Assembly: GCA_035653595.1 (NCBI GenBank)
Contig: DASRBO010000092.1
Span: 1-27,320 of the forward strand
Direction of reading: 5' to 3'
DNA length: 27,320 nucleotides
Origin: DASRBO01 sp035653595
GTDB lineage: Bacteria > Actinomycetota > Acidimicrobiia > Acidimicrobiales > JAJPHE01
The stretch's first letter is position 1, and every line of letters begins with the position of its first letter. A program made the position numbers and the translations under genes. Under the pieces are notes generated by a model. It saw only the letters and a program-made list of their open reading frames with translations. It was not told where the DNA came from and made no database searches. Positions 6,496-13,761 of this stretch are shown here, piece by piece.

Positions 6496-8349
6496 TCAGG
6501 AGAACGGGAGGGCCAGTGTCGGGGGGCTGATCTCGCCGTTCACGTGCTGGCCCGGTCCGGGATGGTCGCCCCAGAAGGCGGTCTGGAACGGGCCGAAGGA
6601 GGCGGTCTGCCACGGTCCCCCCTGCCACGATCCACCGGTCCAGGAGCTGGTCTGCCACGAGACTCCCTGCCACGAGGCCCCCTGCCACGACCCGCCCGTC
6701 CACGACGAGCCGTCCCATTGGCCGGTCTCCCAGTCCGAGCCCTGCCACGACCCGCCCTGCCAGGAGCCGCCCTGCCAGGAGCCGCCCTGCCAGGAGTCGC
6801 CCGTCCACGCCGAGGCGGCCCAGGCCGCGCCATTCCACGGGTCGCACCGGGTGTCCAGCTCGCCCTGGATGACGGTCAGGACTCCGGCACACAGCGACTG
6901 CACGTAGACGCCGCCCCGGCTGGCGTTGAGCGAGCCGGTGCCGGTCGCCGAGCGCACCTGGGCCAGAGAGGCTGTCGAGGTGGTGAGGGCACCGGCCAGC
7001 TGGAGGAAGCCGGACCCCACGTCGTTGACCGAGTAGCCCGCCAATGGGGAGGCCGTCTTCTTGAGGATGCCCTTGACCTGATCCGGGCTCAGACCGGGTC
7101 GCGCCTCGAGCAGGAGGGCCACCGCCCCGGAGGTGACCGCCGTCGCCTCCGAGGTGCCACTGCCCTTGATGTAGCTGGGCGCGACCAGGGCGCTGGGATT
7201 CTGTTGCTCAACGAAGGACCCGTACGAGCGGGAGGCAATGAGCGTGCGGCCCGGGGCCACCACGTCGGGCTTGCTGACCCCCTGCAGAGTCGGTCCCCGC
7301 GACGACCACGCCGGCACGGTGTTGTTGGTGTCGTCGTAGGCGCCCACCGTCAGCACGACCGGGTCGTCACCTGGCTTGGTGATGGTCGAGGGCGCTGGAC
7401 CACCGTTGCCGCCCGCCACCACGACCACGATGCCCTGGCCCCACAGTCGCTCCACGGCGTAGTCGACCGGATCGACCGAGGGGGCCTGGGTCGAGGCCAC
7501 GCCCCAGGACAGATTGAGGACGCGGATGTTGTACTGGGCGGCGTAGGCCGAGACCCAGTGCATGGCCTGGAGCATGGTCGACACGTCGACGGCCCCGGAC
7601 ACCCCGGCCACCTTGACGGCCACGAGGGTCGCCTCGGGGGCGATGCCGGTGTAGGCACCACCGGGGTTGGTCGCCGAATCGGCCCCGCTGCCGGCGATGA
7701 GCCCGCCCATGACGGTGCCGTGGCCGAAGGTGTCGAAAACGCTCCCCTCGCCGGACAGGTCGGGGCCGTAGACGACCCGGCCGGCGACGTCGTCCATCGG
7801 GGAGATGCCGGTGTCGATGACGGCGACGCCGACGCCCTGGCCGTAGTCACCCTGGGACCAGGCCTTGGCCGCTCCGGTGCTTGCCACGAAGTTCGACGCC
7901 GTCGGCACTCCGTTTTTCAATGTCGGCGCCGAGTCGAAGTGGCCCACCCGGTTGGCGGTTACGGCGACGATGGCCGTCGAGGCGGCCACGGCCCTCAGGG
8001 CCGATGGGGCCAGCTCGGCCTCGAAGCCGTTGATGATCTCGAGGCGCGCGCCCACCCGGCCGCCGTGGGCCCGCACCGCCATCAAGGCGGTGGCGACCTG
8101 GCCCGAGCGGGCCTGGACGATGACCGACACCGGAAGCCGTCCGGAGGTGGGCAGGCCCGGGTCGAGCACCGCTGGCGCCGGGCTGGCGGCCGGTGTGCCC
8201 GACGGCGCCAGGTCACCCAACAGGCGGCCGGAGCTGGCCGCCGGCCCAGCGGCCATGGTCCAGGCCAGCGCCAGCACGGCGGCGACCATCACGGAGAGCC
8301 GTCGCCACGGCGAGGTCTGGGGGATCGGATGAGACAAGACCTGGGACAT
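6496..8349 (-). CDS. Secreted subtilisin-like serine protease (S8) with C-terminal tryptophan-pentad tail
   Basis: This 617-aa exported protease begins with a signal peptide (about 1-40: WRR then a hydrophobic stretch, AAGPAASSG). An inhibitor-I9-like propeptide follows (about 70-135, ending IVAVTANRVGHFDS). The S8 domain is about 165-460, with Asp179 (AVIDTGIS), His210 (FGHGTVMGG), oxyanion Asn315 (VAGGNGGPAP) and Ser400 (GSGTSEATAVTSG) all present. After a linker with a Cys pair (C487, C502) comes a tail in which Trp recurs exactly every fifth residue from 505 to 580 (WQGGS-like units). No LPXTG sorting signal is seen; the end is TLALPFS. The start ATG at 8349 was chosen over an earlier one because GGAGAAAGC precedes it and the signal peptide then starts correctly. 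It probably leads an operon with the GGDEF-EAL gene. Confidence 0.94.
   Translation of the reverse strand: MSQVLSHPIPQTSPWRRLSVMVAAVLALAWTMAAGPAASSGRLLGDLAPSGTPAASPAPAVLDPGLPTSGRLPVSVIVQARSGQVATALMAVRAHGGRVGARLEIINGFEAELAPSALRAVAASTAIVAVTANRVGHFDSAPTLKNGVPTASNFVASTGAAKAWSQGDYGQGVGVAVIDTGISPMDDVAGRVVYGPDLSGEGSVFDTFGHGTVMGGLIAGSGADSATNPGGAYTGIAPEATLVAVKVAGVSGAVDVSTMLQAMHWVSAYAAQYNIRVLNLSWGVASTQAPSVDPVDYAVERLWGQGIVVVVAGGNGGPAPSTITKPGDDPVVLTVGAYDDTNNTVPAWSSRGPTLQGVSKPDVVAPGRTLIASRSYGSFVEQQNPSALVAPSYIKGSGTSEATAVTSGAVALLLEARPGLSPDQVKGILKKTASPLAGYSVNDVGSGFLQLAGALTTSTASLAQVRSATGTGSLNASRGGVYVQSLCAGVLTVIQGELDTRCDPWNGAAWAASAWTGDSWQGGSWQGGSWQGGSWQGSDWETGQWDGSSWTGGSWQGASWQGVSWQTSSWTGGSWQGGPWQTASFGPFQTAFWGDHPGPGQHVNGEISPPTLALPFS
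6610..6837 (-). repeat. Tandem 15-bp repeats encoding WxGxS pentads
   Basis: The 3' part of the protease gene is a run of 15-bp units, read on the plus strand as variants of CCGCCCTGCCAGGAG (near-perfect copies about 6753-6795). It encodes 16 tryptophans spaced exactly five residues apart (residues 505-580); the register then ends in Phe585. The central units are nearly identical in DNA and the outer ones diverge, the pattern expected of expansion by slippage or unequal recombination. Confidence 0.93.
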
Positions 8350-8390
8350 AGCGGTCCCGCTTTCTCCGCAGGGGACGGCTCGCATCTCGG

Positions 8391-8412
8391 TGCGTGACGA
8401 TACGGTCACGCA
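8391..8412. promoter_or_regulatory. 22-bp palindrome, probable operator in a divergent promoter region
   Basis: TGCGTGAC (8391-8398) and GTCACGCA (8405-8412) are perfect 8-bp inverted arms around GATACG. The site lies 42 bp upstream of the protease start and 68 bp upstream of the ROK kinase start, in their 131-bp shared region. It recalls CRP/FNR-family half-sites (GTGA/TCAC), but the spacing between GTGA and TCAC is 8 rather than the usual 6. A further GGGTCACA lies just beyond (8413-8420), giving an extra half-site. The regulator is unknown. Confidence 0.55.
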
Positions 8413-8467
8413 GGGTCACAGACAATCGTCCGTGGGGGTCATTTCTGCCTGGCCCTTCCGGGCCCCC

Positions 8468-8473
8468 TACCGT
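8468..8473 (+). promoter_or_regulatory. TANNNT -10 box of a leaderless start (ROK kinase)
   Basis: TACCGT ends exactly 7 nt before the ATG at 8481, and no Shine-Dalgarno sequence is present. That spacing puts transcription initiation at or next to the A of ATG, as for leaderless actinobacterial mRNAs. Two other genes in the window have the same geometry. Confidence 0.55.
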
Positions 8474-8480
8474 TCCGTCC

Positions 8481-9266
8481 ATGCCAACCGCGAAGTCCGC
8501 CCCACGCCCCGCCAGCACCCGGAGACCGGCCACCCTGGCAGTGGATGTCGGCGGAACCGGCATCAAGGCCTCGGTCCTCGACGCCGCCGGCACCCTGCTG
8601 ACCGACCCGGTCCGGGTCCCCACCACCTATCCGCTGCCTCCGGAGAAGCTGCTGGCCACCGTGTCGGGGCTGGCCGCCAAGCTGCCGGCCTTCGACCGGA
8701 TCTCCATGGGGTTTCCGGGCATGGTGCGGGGCGGCCTGGTGCTGTCGGCGCCGCACTTCGTCACCGCCTCCGGTCCTGGCACCACCGTGGTCCCCGAACT
8801 GGAGAAGGCGTGGGCCCGCATGGACCTGGCCGCCCGCCTGTCGGCCGATCTCGGGAAGCCGGCGAAGGTGGTCAACGACGCCGACATGCAGGGGGCAGCG
8901 GTCATCGCGGGGGACGGCCTCGAGCTGGTGGTGACCCTCGGCACCGGGGTGGGCACCGGGCTCTTTCATGACGGCCGGCTCGCCCCCCATCTGGAGCTGG
9001 CCCACCACCCGTTCCGCAAAGGGGAGACCTACAACGAGCAGCTGGGCGAGGCCGCCCGCCGTCGCCTCCCGAAGCGACGGTGGCTGCGGAGGGTGCGCCG
9101 GGCGGTCGACTGCCTCGACGCCCTCCTCTTCTTCGACCACCTGTACCTGGGCGGCGGCAACGGAAGGCGGGTGAGCATCGACCTGGGACCGCGGGTCACC
9201 GTGGTCGACAACGTGGCCGGCATCCTCGGCGGGGTGAAGGTCTGGGAGGACTGGAGGGAGGAGTAA
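8481..9266 (+). CDS. ppgK: ROK-family sugar kinase, polyphosphate-glucokinase-like
   Basis: This 261-aa cytoplasmic kinase most likely phosphorylates glucose using polyphosphate and/or ATP. The N-terminal phosphate-binding loop is VDVGGTGIK (21-29), the catalytic Asp lies in VNDAD (131-135), and the second phosphate motif is TLGTGVGTGLF (152-162). LELAHHPFRKGETYNEQLGE, RRWLRRVRRAVDCLDALLFFDHLYLGGGN and VVDNVAGILGGVKVW are the C-terminal signatures of the PpgK-type ROK branch; the Cys-rich zinc motif of ROK repressors and glucomannokinases is absent. Length matches PpgK (about 250-270). The start at 8481 removes a long implausible extension and sits 7 nt after TACCGT without a ribosome site. 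It is transcribed divergently from the protease. Preference for polyphosphate over ATP is inferred from the family. Confidence 0.85.
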   Translation: MPTAKSAPRPASTRRPATLAVDVGGTGIKASVLDAAGTLLTDPVRVPTTYPLPPEKLLATVSGLAAKLPAFDRISMGFPGMVRGGLVLSAPHFVTASGPGTTVVPELEKAWARMDLAARLSADLGKPAKVVNDADMQGAAVIAGDGLELVVTLGTGVGTGLFHDGRLAPHLELAHHPFRKGETYNEQLGEAARRRLPKRRWLRRVRRAVDCLDALLFFDHLYLGGGNGRRVSIDLGPRVTVVDNVAGILGGVKVWEDWREE

Positions 9267-9287
9267 GCGACCTGCCGGTGGGCCCTT

Positions 9288-10160
9288 CTACTGGCCGCCG
9301 TTGCCGTTGGCGCCCCTACCACCGTGGTTGCCGGACGATCCGGCGCCATGGCCGCCTGTTGACCCTCCGCCGCCCTGATCAACCCCTCCGCCCTTGCCAT
9401 TGCCATTGCCGCTGCCGGAACGAGGCGGTGTGGTCGTCGGCGGTGTGGTCGTCGGCGGTGTGTCCACTGGGGGCGTCTTCGTTGGCGGTGTGGTCCCGGT
9501 GGGCGTCGTGGCGGGCGGGCTCGTGGTGGGCTGCGTCGCCCCCCCGCCCGGGCCGGCCGGCGCACCGGGCCCGCTTCCAGACGCGGCCCCGCCACCTCCG
9601 TTGTCGGTGGGCAAAGGGGAGGGACCACCCGACGAACCCGCCCCACCCCCCTGACCGGCTGCCGTCCCCCCGCCACCTGCACTCGAGGGAGGAGCGGAAC
9701 TCAGCGACGGGGGACGGCCGGGGATCTGTGGCGATCCACTGGAACCGGGGCCGGCGATCCAGATCGGAGGCCGGGGTCCGCCGCTATCGCCAGGCAGCCC
9801 GCGCAGGACCGGAACGACGCTCGGCCCTCCAATCCTCGGCGCACCAACGGAGGCGGCGGTCTGCGGCCCGAAGAAGCTCAGTCCCAGCACGTGGGCGGAC
9901 GGCCCACCGGGGACCGTCGAGGTCCCGCCGCCGCCAGATCTGTCGGTGGGTCCAAGGGCGACTGGTGCGCCCGGTCCGCCGACTCGATCGTTCAGTCCGC
10001 CGCGGCCGAGGCCGCCAGGGCCTTGCCCGCCGACAAGGGCGCTCTCCACCAGGACCGGGGGCCCAAGCAACACGACCAGGGTGAGGAGCTGGACCCGACG
10101 GGAGGCAATAACCGCCCGCCAGGCCCAACCCAGCCGCTCAGTCGCCCACATGAGACCCAT
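9288..10160 (-). CDS. Secreted or membrane-anchored Gly/Pro/Thr-rich low-complexity protein
   Basis: I do not recognise the family. The 290-aa product has a basic N-terminus (WATERLGWAWRAVIASRR), one hydrophobic segment at about 22-42 (LLTLVVLLGPPVLVESALV), then about 250 residues of disordered sequence. The middle is rich in Gly, Pro and Ser, followed by a Thr/Pro section with units such as TPPTTTPPTTTPP (about 200-245) and a final Gly/Asn/His-rich stretch. This looks like a cell-wall-spanning or extracellular protein, the Thr/Pro part being a possible O-mannosylation target. ATG at 10151 may be the true start, since AAGG lies at a better distance from it than from 10160. It ends 21 bp from the convergent ROK kinase. 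Extreme composition makes frame choice less secure, but only this frame gives a coherent export signal. Confidence 0.6.
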   Translation of the reverse strand: MGLMWATERLGWAWRAVIASRRVQLLTLVVLLGPPVLVESALVGGQGPGGLGRGGLNDRVGGPGAPVALGPTDRSGGGGTSTVPGGPSAHVLGLSFFGPQTAASVGAPRIGGPSVVPVLRGLPGDSGGPRPPIWIAGPGSSGSPQIPGRPPSLSSAPPSSAGGGGTAAGQGGGAGSSGGPSPLPTDNGGGGAASGSGPGAPAGPGGGATQPTTSPPATTPTGTTPPTKTPPVDTPPTTTPPTTTPPRSGSGNGNGKGGGVDQGGGGSTGGHGAGSSGNHGGRGANGNGGQ

Positions 10161-10803
10161 GACCTTGGGTGGAACCGCTCGGGCCGGGGATGGGTCGGCC
10201 GCATGCGGCAGCCACCTGCGGCAGCGAACTGCTGGCGGTGATGAGCGGCATGGGAGTCGAACCGCAAGGAGGTGACCAGAGCTTTCGACGGGGTGGCCTG
10301 TCGGTTGTGGTTCTGAAGTTGCGCACCAGCGTTCCCGTTCTTCTCAAGCCGGCGCCCCCAAGTCCCGAAGACTTGCTCGAGGACCTGGCGGCTCCTTTAG
10401 GGTTCTATGACCAAAGGTGACGGCTGGCGCAGGTCGCGTCAACACTCTGCGTGTGCGATGGCGGCCGGAAATGTCCAGGCCACGGACCGTTCGCGCAGAA
10501 GGGGCAGAACAACTTTCCGCGGAACGTGGCAACCCCCATGCCGCCGCTGGCGCGATCTGCCCGCAGCGGCTACGACCCAGCGCCAGTGGAGCCGCCCTCC
10601 GGCTGCCGGTCGGACCATTGACACCTGGCCCGACGTGATGGGGACCGCCTTCAGGGTCGAGAGACCCTGGCCATTTGGCGCCGAAGTGGCCAAGATCTCC
10701 TGAGAAGACGACGGGTGAGCTCGACCGGTCCGGCACCGTCGGGTGCCGGAGCCGCCCTCATCACCCGCTCACCCGCTCGGTGGCGGAGCTAAAGGAGAAG
10801 CCG
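10161..10803. other. 643-bp stretch without a convincing gene
   Basis: Several open frames of 70-130 codons cross this region on both strands, but none has a clear ribosome site, a recognisable domain or protein-like composition. GC is slightly lower than in the flanks. A TTGACA hexamer occurs at 10618-10623 without a matching -10 box. The only clear structure is the hairpin at 10730-10749. The region probably holds the promoter(s) for the secreted protein to the left and the 76-aa protein to the right, and perhaps decayed sequence. Confidence 0.5.
10730..10749 (+). other. 8-bp perfect hairpin upstream of the 76-aa protein gene
   Basis: CCGGCACC (10730-10737) pairs with GGTGCCGG (10742-10749) around loop GTCG. 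It lies about 40 nt before the ribosome site of the small-protein gene, so it may sit in the mRNA leader. There is no following T-tract. It could equally be a DNA operator. Confidence 0.45.
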
Positions 10804-11034
10804 ATGGGACTGATGGACAAGATCAAGGCGCAGGCGGAGCAGGTCGCCACCAAGGCACACGAGGGCTCGGCGCAAGTCCAGGCGAAGTTCGATGCCATGC
10901 AGTCGAAGCGGACCACCGACTCGCTGCTCAGGGACCTCGGCGCCGCTTACTACGCCGAGCAGCGTGAGGGCGGCCCCCACGACGCCGTCGAGTCGGCCCT
11001 GACCGCTCTCGACACTCACGCCGCCGAGGTCTGA
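10804..11034 (+). CDS. Small helical protein, 76 aa, unknown function
   Basis: The start is well supported by AAAGGAG at about 10791-10797. The product is acidic, highly charged and predicted almost entirely helical: MDKIKAQAEQVATKAHEGSA forms an amphipathic start, and the middle carries KRTTDSLLRDLGAAYYAEQREG. There is no signal peptide, membrane segment or Cys. Similar small helical proteins with this LLRDLGxxYYAEQ-type centre are common in actinobacteria, to my recollection, but I know no function for them. The gene stands alone between a gap with a hairpin and an inverted repeat. Confidence 0.82.
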   Translation: MGLMDKIKAQAEQVATKAHEGSAQVQAKFDAMQSKRTTDSLLRDLGAAYYAEQREGGPHDAVESALTALDTHAAEV

Positions 11035-11113
11035 AGACCACCTCGTCTGCCTGAGGCGGCGCCACTGGCTATCGTCACCCTGGTCGGCCCGTGGGCGGGT
11101 CCGCGGCGGCGGC

Positions 11114-11137
11114 CTCCAGGTCAGGAATGACCTGGAG
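11114..11137. promoter_or_regulatory. 10-bp perfect inverted repeat with GGAA loop
   Basis: CTCCAGGTCA (11114-11123) and TGACCTGGAG (11128-11137) are perfect inverted arms around GGAA, a GNRA-type tetraloop if transcribed. It lies 80 nt after the 76-aa gene's stop and 25 nt before the hydrolase start. It could be a factor-independent terminator lacking a T-run, an mRNA stabiliser, or an operator for the hydrolase / substrate-binding-protein operon. Confidence 0.6.
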
Positions 11138-11162
11138 ATCGGTGGCATGGGGCGGGGGGAGC

Positions 11163-12017
11163 ATGGGGACAGAGGAGTTCGACCTCGAGGTTCGGGGCCA
11201 CCGCCTCCACGCCCAGCGCCAGGGCTCGAGCGATGCCCCCCTCGCTCTGGCCGTGCCCGGCCTGTCAGCCAACCTGCGCAGCTTTGACTTCATAGCGGAG
11301 CGGGTCGCCGGGCCCCGGCTGCAGCTGGTTGCCCTCGACCTCCGGGGCCGCGGCCGCAGCGAGACCACGCCGGCGGGCACCTACGGGTGGGAGAACCATG
11401 CCCTCGACGTGCTGGCAGTGGCTGACGCCCTGGGGGCCGGGCGGGTTGCCATCCTCGGTCAGTCGATGGGCGGGGCAGTGGCCATGAAGGCGGCCGGGCT
11501 GGCCACCGAGCGGATCGCAGCCGTAGTGCTCCTCGACGCCTGCGGGGTGCCCGAGCCGGGCACCCTGGCCGTGATCGGGCGGTCGGTGAGCCGTCTGGGC
11601 GAGACCTATCCGTCCATCGACGATTACCTCGCCACGGTGCGGGCTCAGGGAACGATCGAACCCTGGAGCGAGTACTGGGAGCGCTACTACCGCTACGAGC
11701 TCGAAGAAGTCGAGGGCGGCTACCGCTCGCGCACCAGACCGGAGGCGATAGCCGAGGACGGCGCCTACGCCGCCACCCAGGACCTGTACGGCCTGTGGAG
11801 GCACCTTGCGATGCCAACCCTGCTGCTCCGTGCCACCCGCGAGTTCCTCCCCGGCTCCGGACACATCGTGTCGGCAGCCGACCGCGATCGCTTCGCCGCC
11901 GAGGTCCCGACCGCCCGGGTGGTGGAGGTCGATGCCAACCACATGACCATCAACACCCACCCGGACTCCGCCGCCGCCATCACCACCTTCCTGGCGGAAG
12001 CCTTCGACCGGGTCTGA
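11163..12017 (+). CDS. Alpha/beta-hydrolase
   Basis: This 284-aa cytoplasmic hydrolase has the nucleophile elbow GQSMGG with Ser101. The HG-type oxyanion segment appears as AVPGLSANLRSFD (30-42), and DLRGRGRSETTP follows strand 4. His260 (VDANHMTINTHP) is the likely base. The acid position after strand beta-7 is not a clear Asp: LLRATREFLPG offers Glu227, so this may be a Glu-type triad or an altered active site. The ATG at 11163 has GGGGGGAG immediately upstream. The stop overlaps the next gene's ATG in TGATG, indicating translational coupling with the substrate-binding protein. Substrate unknown; the nearest broad groups are esterases and epoxide-hydrolase-like proteins. Confidence 0.87.
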   Translation: MGTEEFDLEVRGHRLHAQRQGSSDAPLALAVPGLSANLRSFDFIAERVAGPRLQLVALDLRGRGRSETTPAGTYGWENHALDVLAVADALGAGRVAILGQSMGGAVAMKAAGLATERIAAVVLLDACGVPEPGTLAVIGRSVSRLGETYPSIDDYLATVRAQGTIEPWSEYWERYYRYELEEVEGGYRSRTRPEAIAEDGAYAATQDLYGLWRHLAMPTLLLRATREFLPGSGHIVSAADRDRFAAEVPTARVVEVDANHMTINTHPDSAAAITTFLAEAFDRV

Positions 12018-13750
12018 TGCCAACGGGCGCTTCCGCAGGACGGCAGCCAGTCGCGGCAACCAGACGCCGGAGCGGCCGCGAGTCCTGGCTGCCCCTCGCC
12101 TACCTCGCGGTGGCGTTGCTGGTCATCGCCTTCGTGCTTCCCTCGGCCCTCCGGCCGCCCGCCCAGCAGTCGAACCAGTCAGCGGAGCTCTCGCCGAACT
12201 CCCCCCACCAGGGTCAGTCCATCATCGCTGCCTTCAGTCAGGCGCAGTCGGGTACGGCCGGCGCCGGCCCCAACCAGGCCGGGGGCACGGGCGGGGCCGC
12301 GGGCAGCGGGGCCGCCACACCCACTGCGGTCGTGAGGCCGGTGGCGGCATACTGCCCGTTCGGCTACGGCGATCCGCCCCGCCAGACGTCGTCGCTGTAT
12401 GCGGCGCCCTGTGCGCCAGTGTGGCAGGGCAACAACGGGGGAGCCACCTGGCACGGGGTGAGCGCCGATGTCTTCCGGGTGGCCATTGTGGAGTGCGACG
12501 GCGACTACCACACGACCTACACCGGACCCACTCCGAACCAGCCCCAACCAGGCGAGAGCTCGGCCGACACCACCTGGCGGGTGTACCAGCAGTACTTCAA
12601 CAGCCACTTCCAGTTCTACGGCCGCCAGCTGCAATTCGTTCAGACCAATCCCCAGCCCTGCAACAGCACCGACTTCGTGCAGGCCGTCGACAGCGCCAAC
12701 GCCCAGTGGCCGCTGTTCGCCGTCAGCTCGCCTTTCGGCGCCGCCACCGACGAAGCGCAGCGCCTCGGCCTGCTGGCGACCGGCCTGGTCGGCAACGGCG
12801 AGCAGTGGTTCGCCGCCCATCAGCCCGCATTCGAGTTCGACATGAGCGGGACCGAGCTCACCCAGCTCACCAGCGAGATGATGTGCAAGCAGCTGGAGGG
12901 GCACCCGGCCGCGTTCACTGTGCCACCCATCAAGGGCCGCAGCCGGGTGTACGGCGCCTTCCTGCTGGCCGACTCGGACACCACCGCCAGTGGGGCCTAC
13001 AGCCCAGCAGATATCCAGAATCCGCTCGCCCGCCAATGCGGCGCCAAATGGAGCGAGGTGGTGACCTACGACCCCTATGTGAACGCCAACCTCGCCCAGT
13101 ACCTGGCGACGGCGATGACCAAGATGCGGGCGGCCGGGGTGACCACCCTCGCCTGCTTCTGTGATCCCTTCACCGCCATAGAGATCATCAACTCGGCCAG
13201 CCAGCAGTCCTACTTCCCCGAGTGGATCATGCCGGGCACCGCCAGCATGGACCTCAACCAGCTGGCCGAGTACTACGACCCGAGCCAGTGGGGCCACGCC
13301 CTGGGCATCTCGGCGCTGGAGATCCCGCGACCGATGAACGAGCAGGACTGCTACAAGGCGTTCAAGGAGATGGACCCGGGCGGGACCCCGCAGACCGGCT
13401 ACCTGAGCATCTGCACCATCCAGTTCCCCCGGCTCCTGCAGCTGGCCGACGGCGTGCAGCTGGCCGGACCGCACCTGACCCCCGCCAATGTGATCAAGGG
13501 CCTGTTCAAGATGCCGGCCCGACGCCCTGACCCGCAGTGGTCGATCGGGGGCTACTACGGCCCCGGCCACTGGGCCTTCTCCGACTACATATCCCTCGTC
13601 TGGTACGACCCCACCGCCACCGACCCCGTCACCGGCAACGCCGGCGCCTACCGCTACATGCTCAACGGCCAGCGCTTCCAGGTGGGCCAGATTCCGACCA
13701 GCCCCCTGCCGTGGTTCCAGTCGGGGATCACCACCGTGGCCGGCTCCTGA
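12017..13750 (+). CDS. Membrane-anchored periplasmic-binding-protein-like (type 1 fold) substrate-binding protein
   Basis: This 577-aa protein has one N-terminal membrane segment (about 24-46, WLPLAYLAVALLVIAFVLPSAL) without a lipobox Cys, then a Gln/Gly/Ala-rich linker to about 105. The large extracytoplasmic part resembles the branched-chain-amino-acid-receptor family: VFRVAIVECDGDYH, then WRVYQQYFNSHFQFYGRQLQFVQTN corresponds to the usual strand/helix opening, followed by alternating Rossmann-like segments with TTLACFCDPFTAIEIINSA. Several Cys suggest disulfides. No ABC permease or ATPase genes adjoin it. It is coupled to the upstream hydrolase by TGATG, so the hydrolase may act on the ligand's product. 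Ligand unknown; fold assignment moderately confident. Confidence 0.8.
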   Translation: MPTGASAGRQPVAATRRRSGRESWLPLAYLAVALLVIAFVLPSALRPPAQQSNQSAELSPNSPHQGQSIIAAFSQAQSGTAGAGPNQAGGTGGAAGSGAATPTAVVRPVAAYCPFGYGDPPRQTSSLYAAPCAPVWQGNNGGATWHGVSADVFRVAIVECDGDYHTTYTGPTPNQPQPGESSADTTWRVYQQYFNSHFQFYGRQLQFVQTNPQPCNSTDFVQAVDSANAQWPLFAVSSPFGAATDEAQRLGLLATGLVGNGEQWFAAHQPAFEFDMSGTELTQLTSEMMCKQLEGHPAAFTVPPIKGRSRVYGAFLLADSDTTASGAYSPADIQNPLARQCGAKWSEVVTYDPYVNANLAQYLATAMTKMRAAGVTTLACFCDPFTAIEIINSASQQSYFPEWIMPGTASMDLNQLAEYYDPSQWGHALGISALEIPRPMNEQDCYKAFKEMDPGGTPQTGYLSICTIQFPRLLQLADGVQLAGPHLTPANVIKGLFKMPARRPDPQWSIGGYYGPGHWAFSDYISLVWYDPTATDPVTGNAGAYRYMLNGQRFQVGQIPTSPLPWFQSGITTVAGS

Positions 13751-13761
13751 CCCCTCGGCGC

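Noticed and set aside
6608..6840. Possible CRISPR-like array of 15-bp repeats
   Set aside because: The units are contiguous without spacers and keep the coding frame; this is a protein repeat region.
6259..8397. Plus-strand open frame of 712 codons opposite the protease
   Set aside because: It is a shadow frame; the S8 triad, signal peptide and ribosome site are all on the minus strand.
9080..10084. Plus-strand 334-codon frame opposite the low-complexity secreted protein
   Set aside because: It overlaps the end of the ROK kinase in another frame and has no export signal or domain; the minus frame has a coherent membrane segment and ordered Thr/Pro repeats.
10208..10275. tRNA-like T-arm (GGTTCGACTCC on the minus strand) near 10255
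   Set aside because: The flanking bases do not form a 5-bp T stem, and no anticodon or acceptor stem could be built.
10618..10646. Promoter with TTGACA at 10618-10623
   Set aside because: The hexamer is perfect, but no -10-like box occurs 16-18 nt downstream (GGGACC at the expected place).
10344..10736. Minus-strand frame of 130 codons in the 10.2-10.8 kb gap
   Set aside because: No ribosome site, no recognisable domain, and Arg/Pro/Gly-rich composition typical of random GC-rich frames; an overlapping plus-strand frame is equally poor.
12179..13570. Minus-strand 463-codon frame opposite the substrate-binding protein
   Set aside because: It is a shadow frame; codon-position composition and protein-like sequence favour the plus strand.
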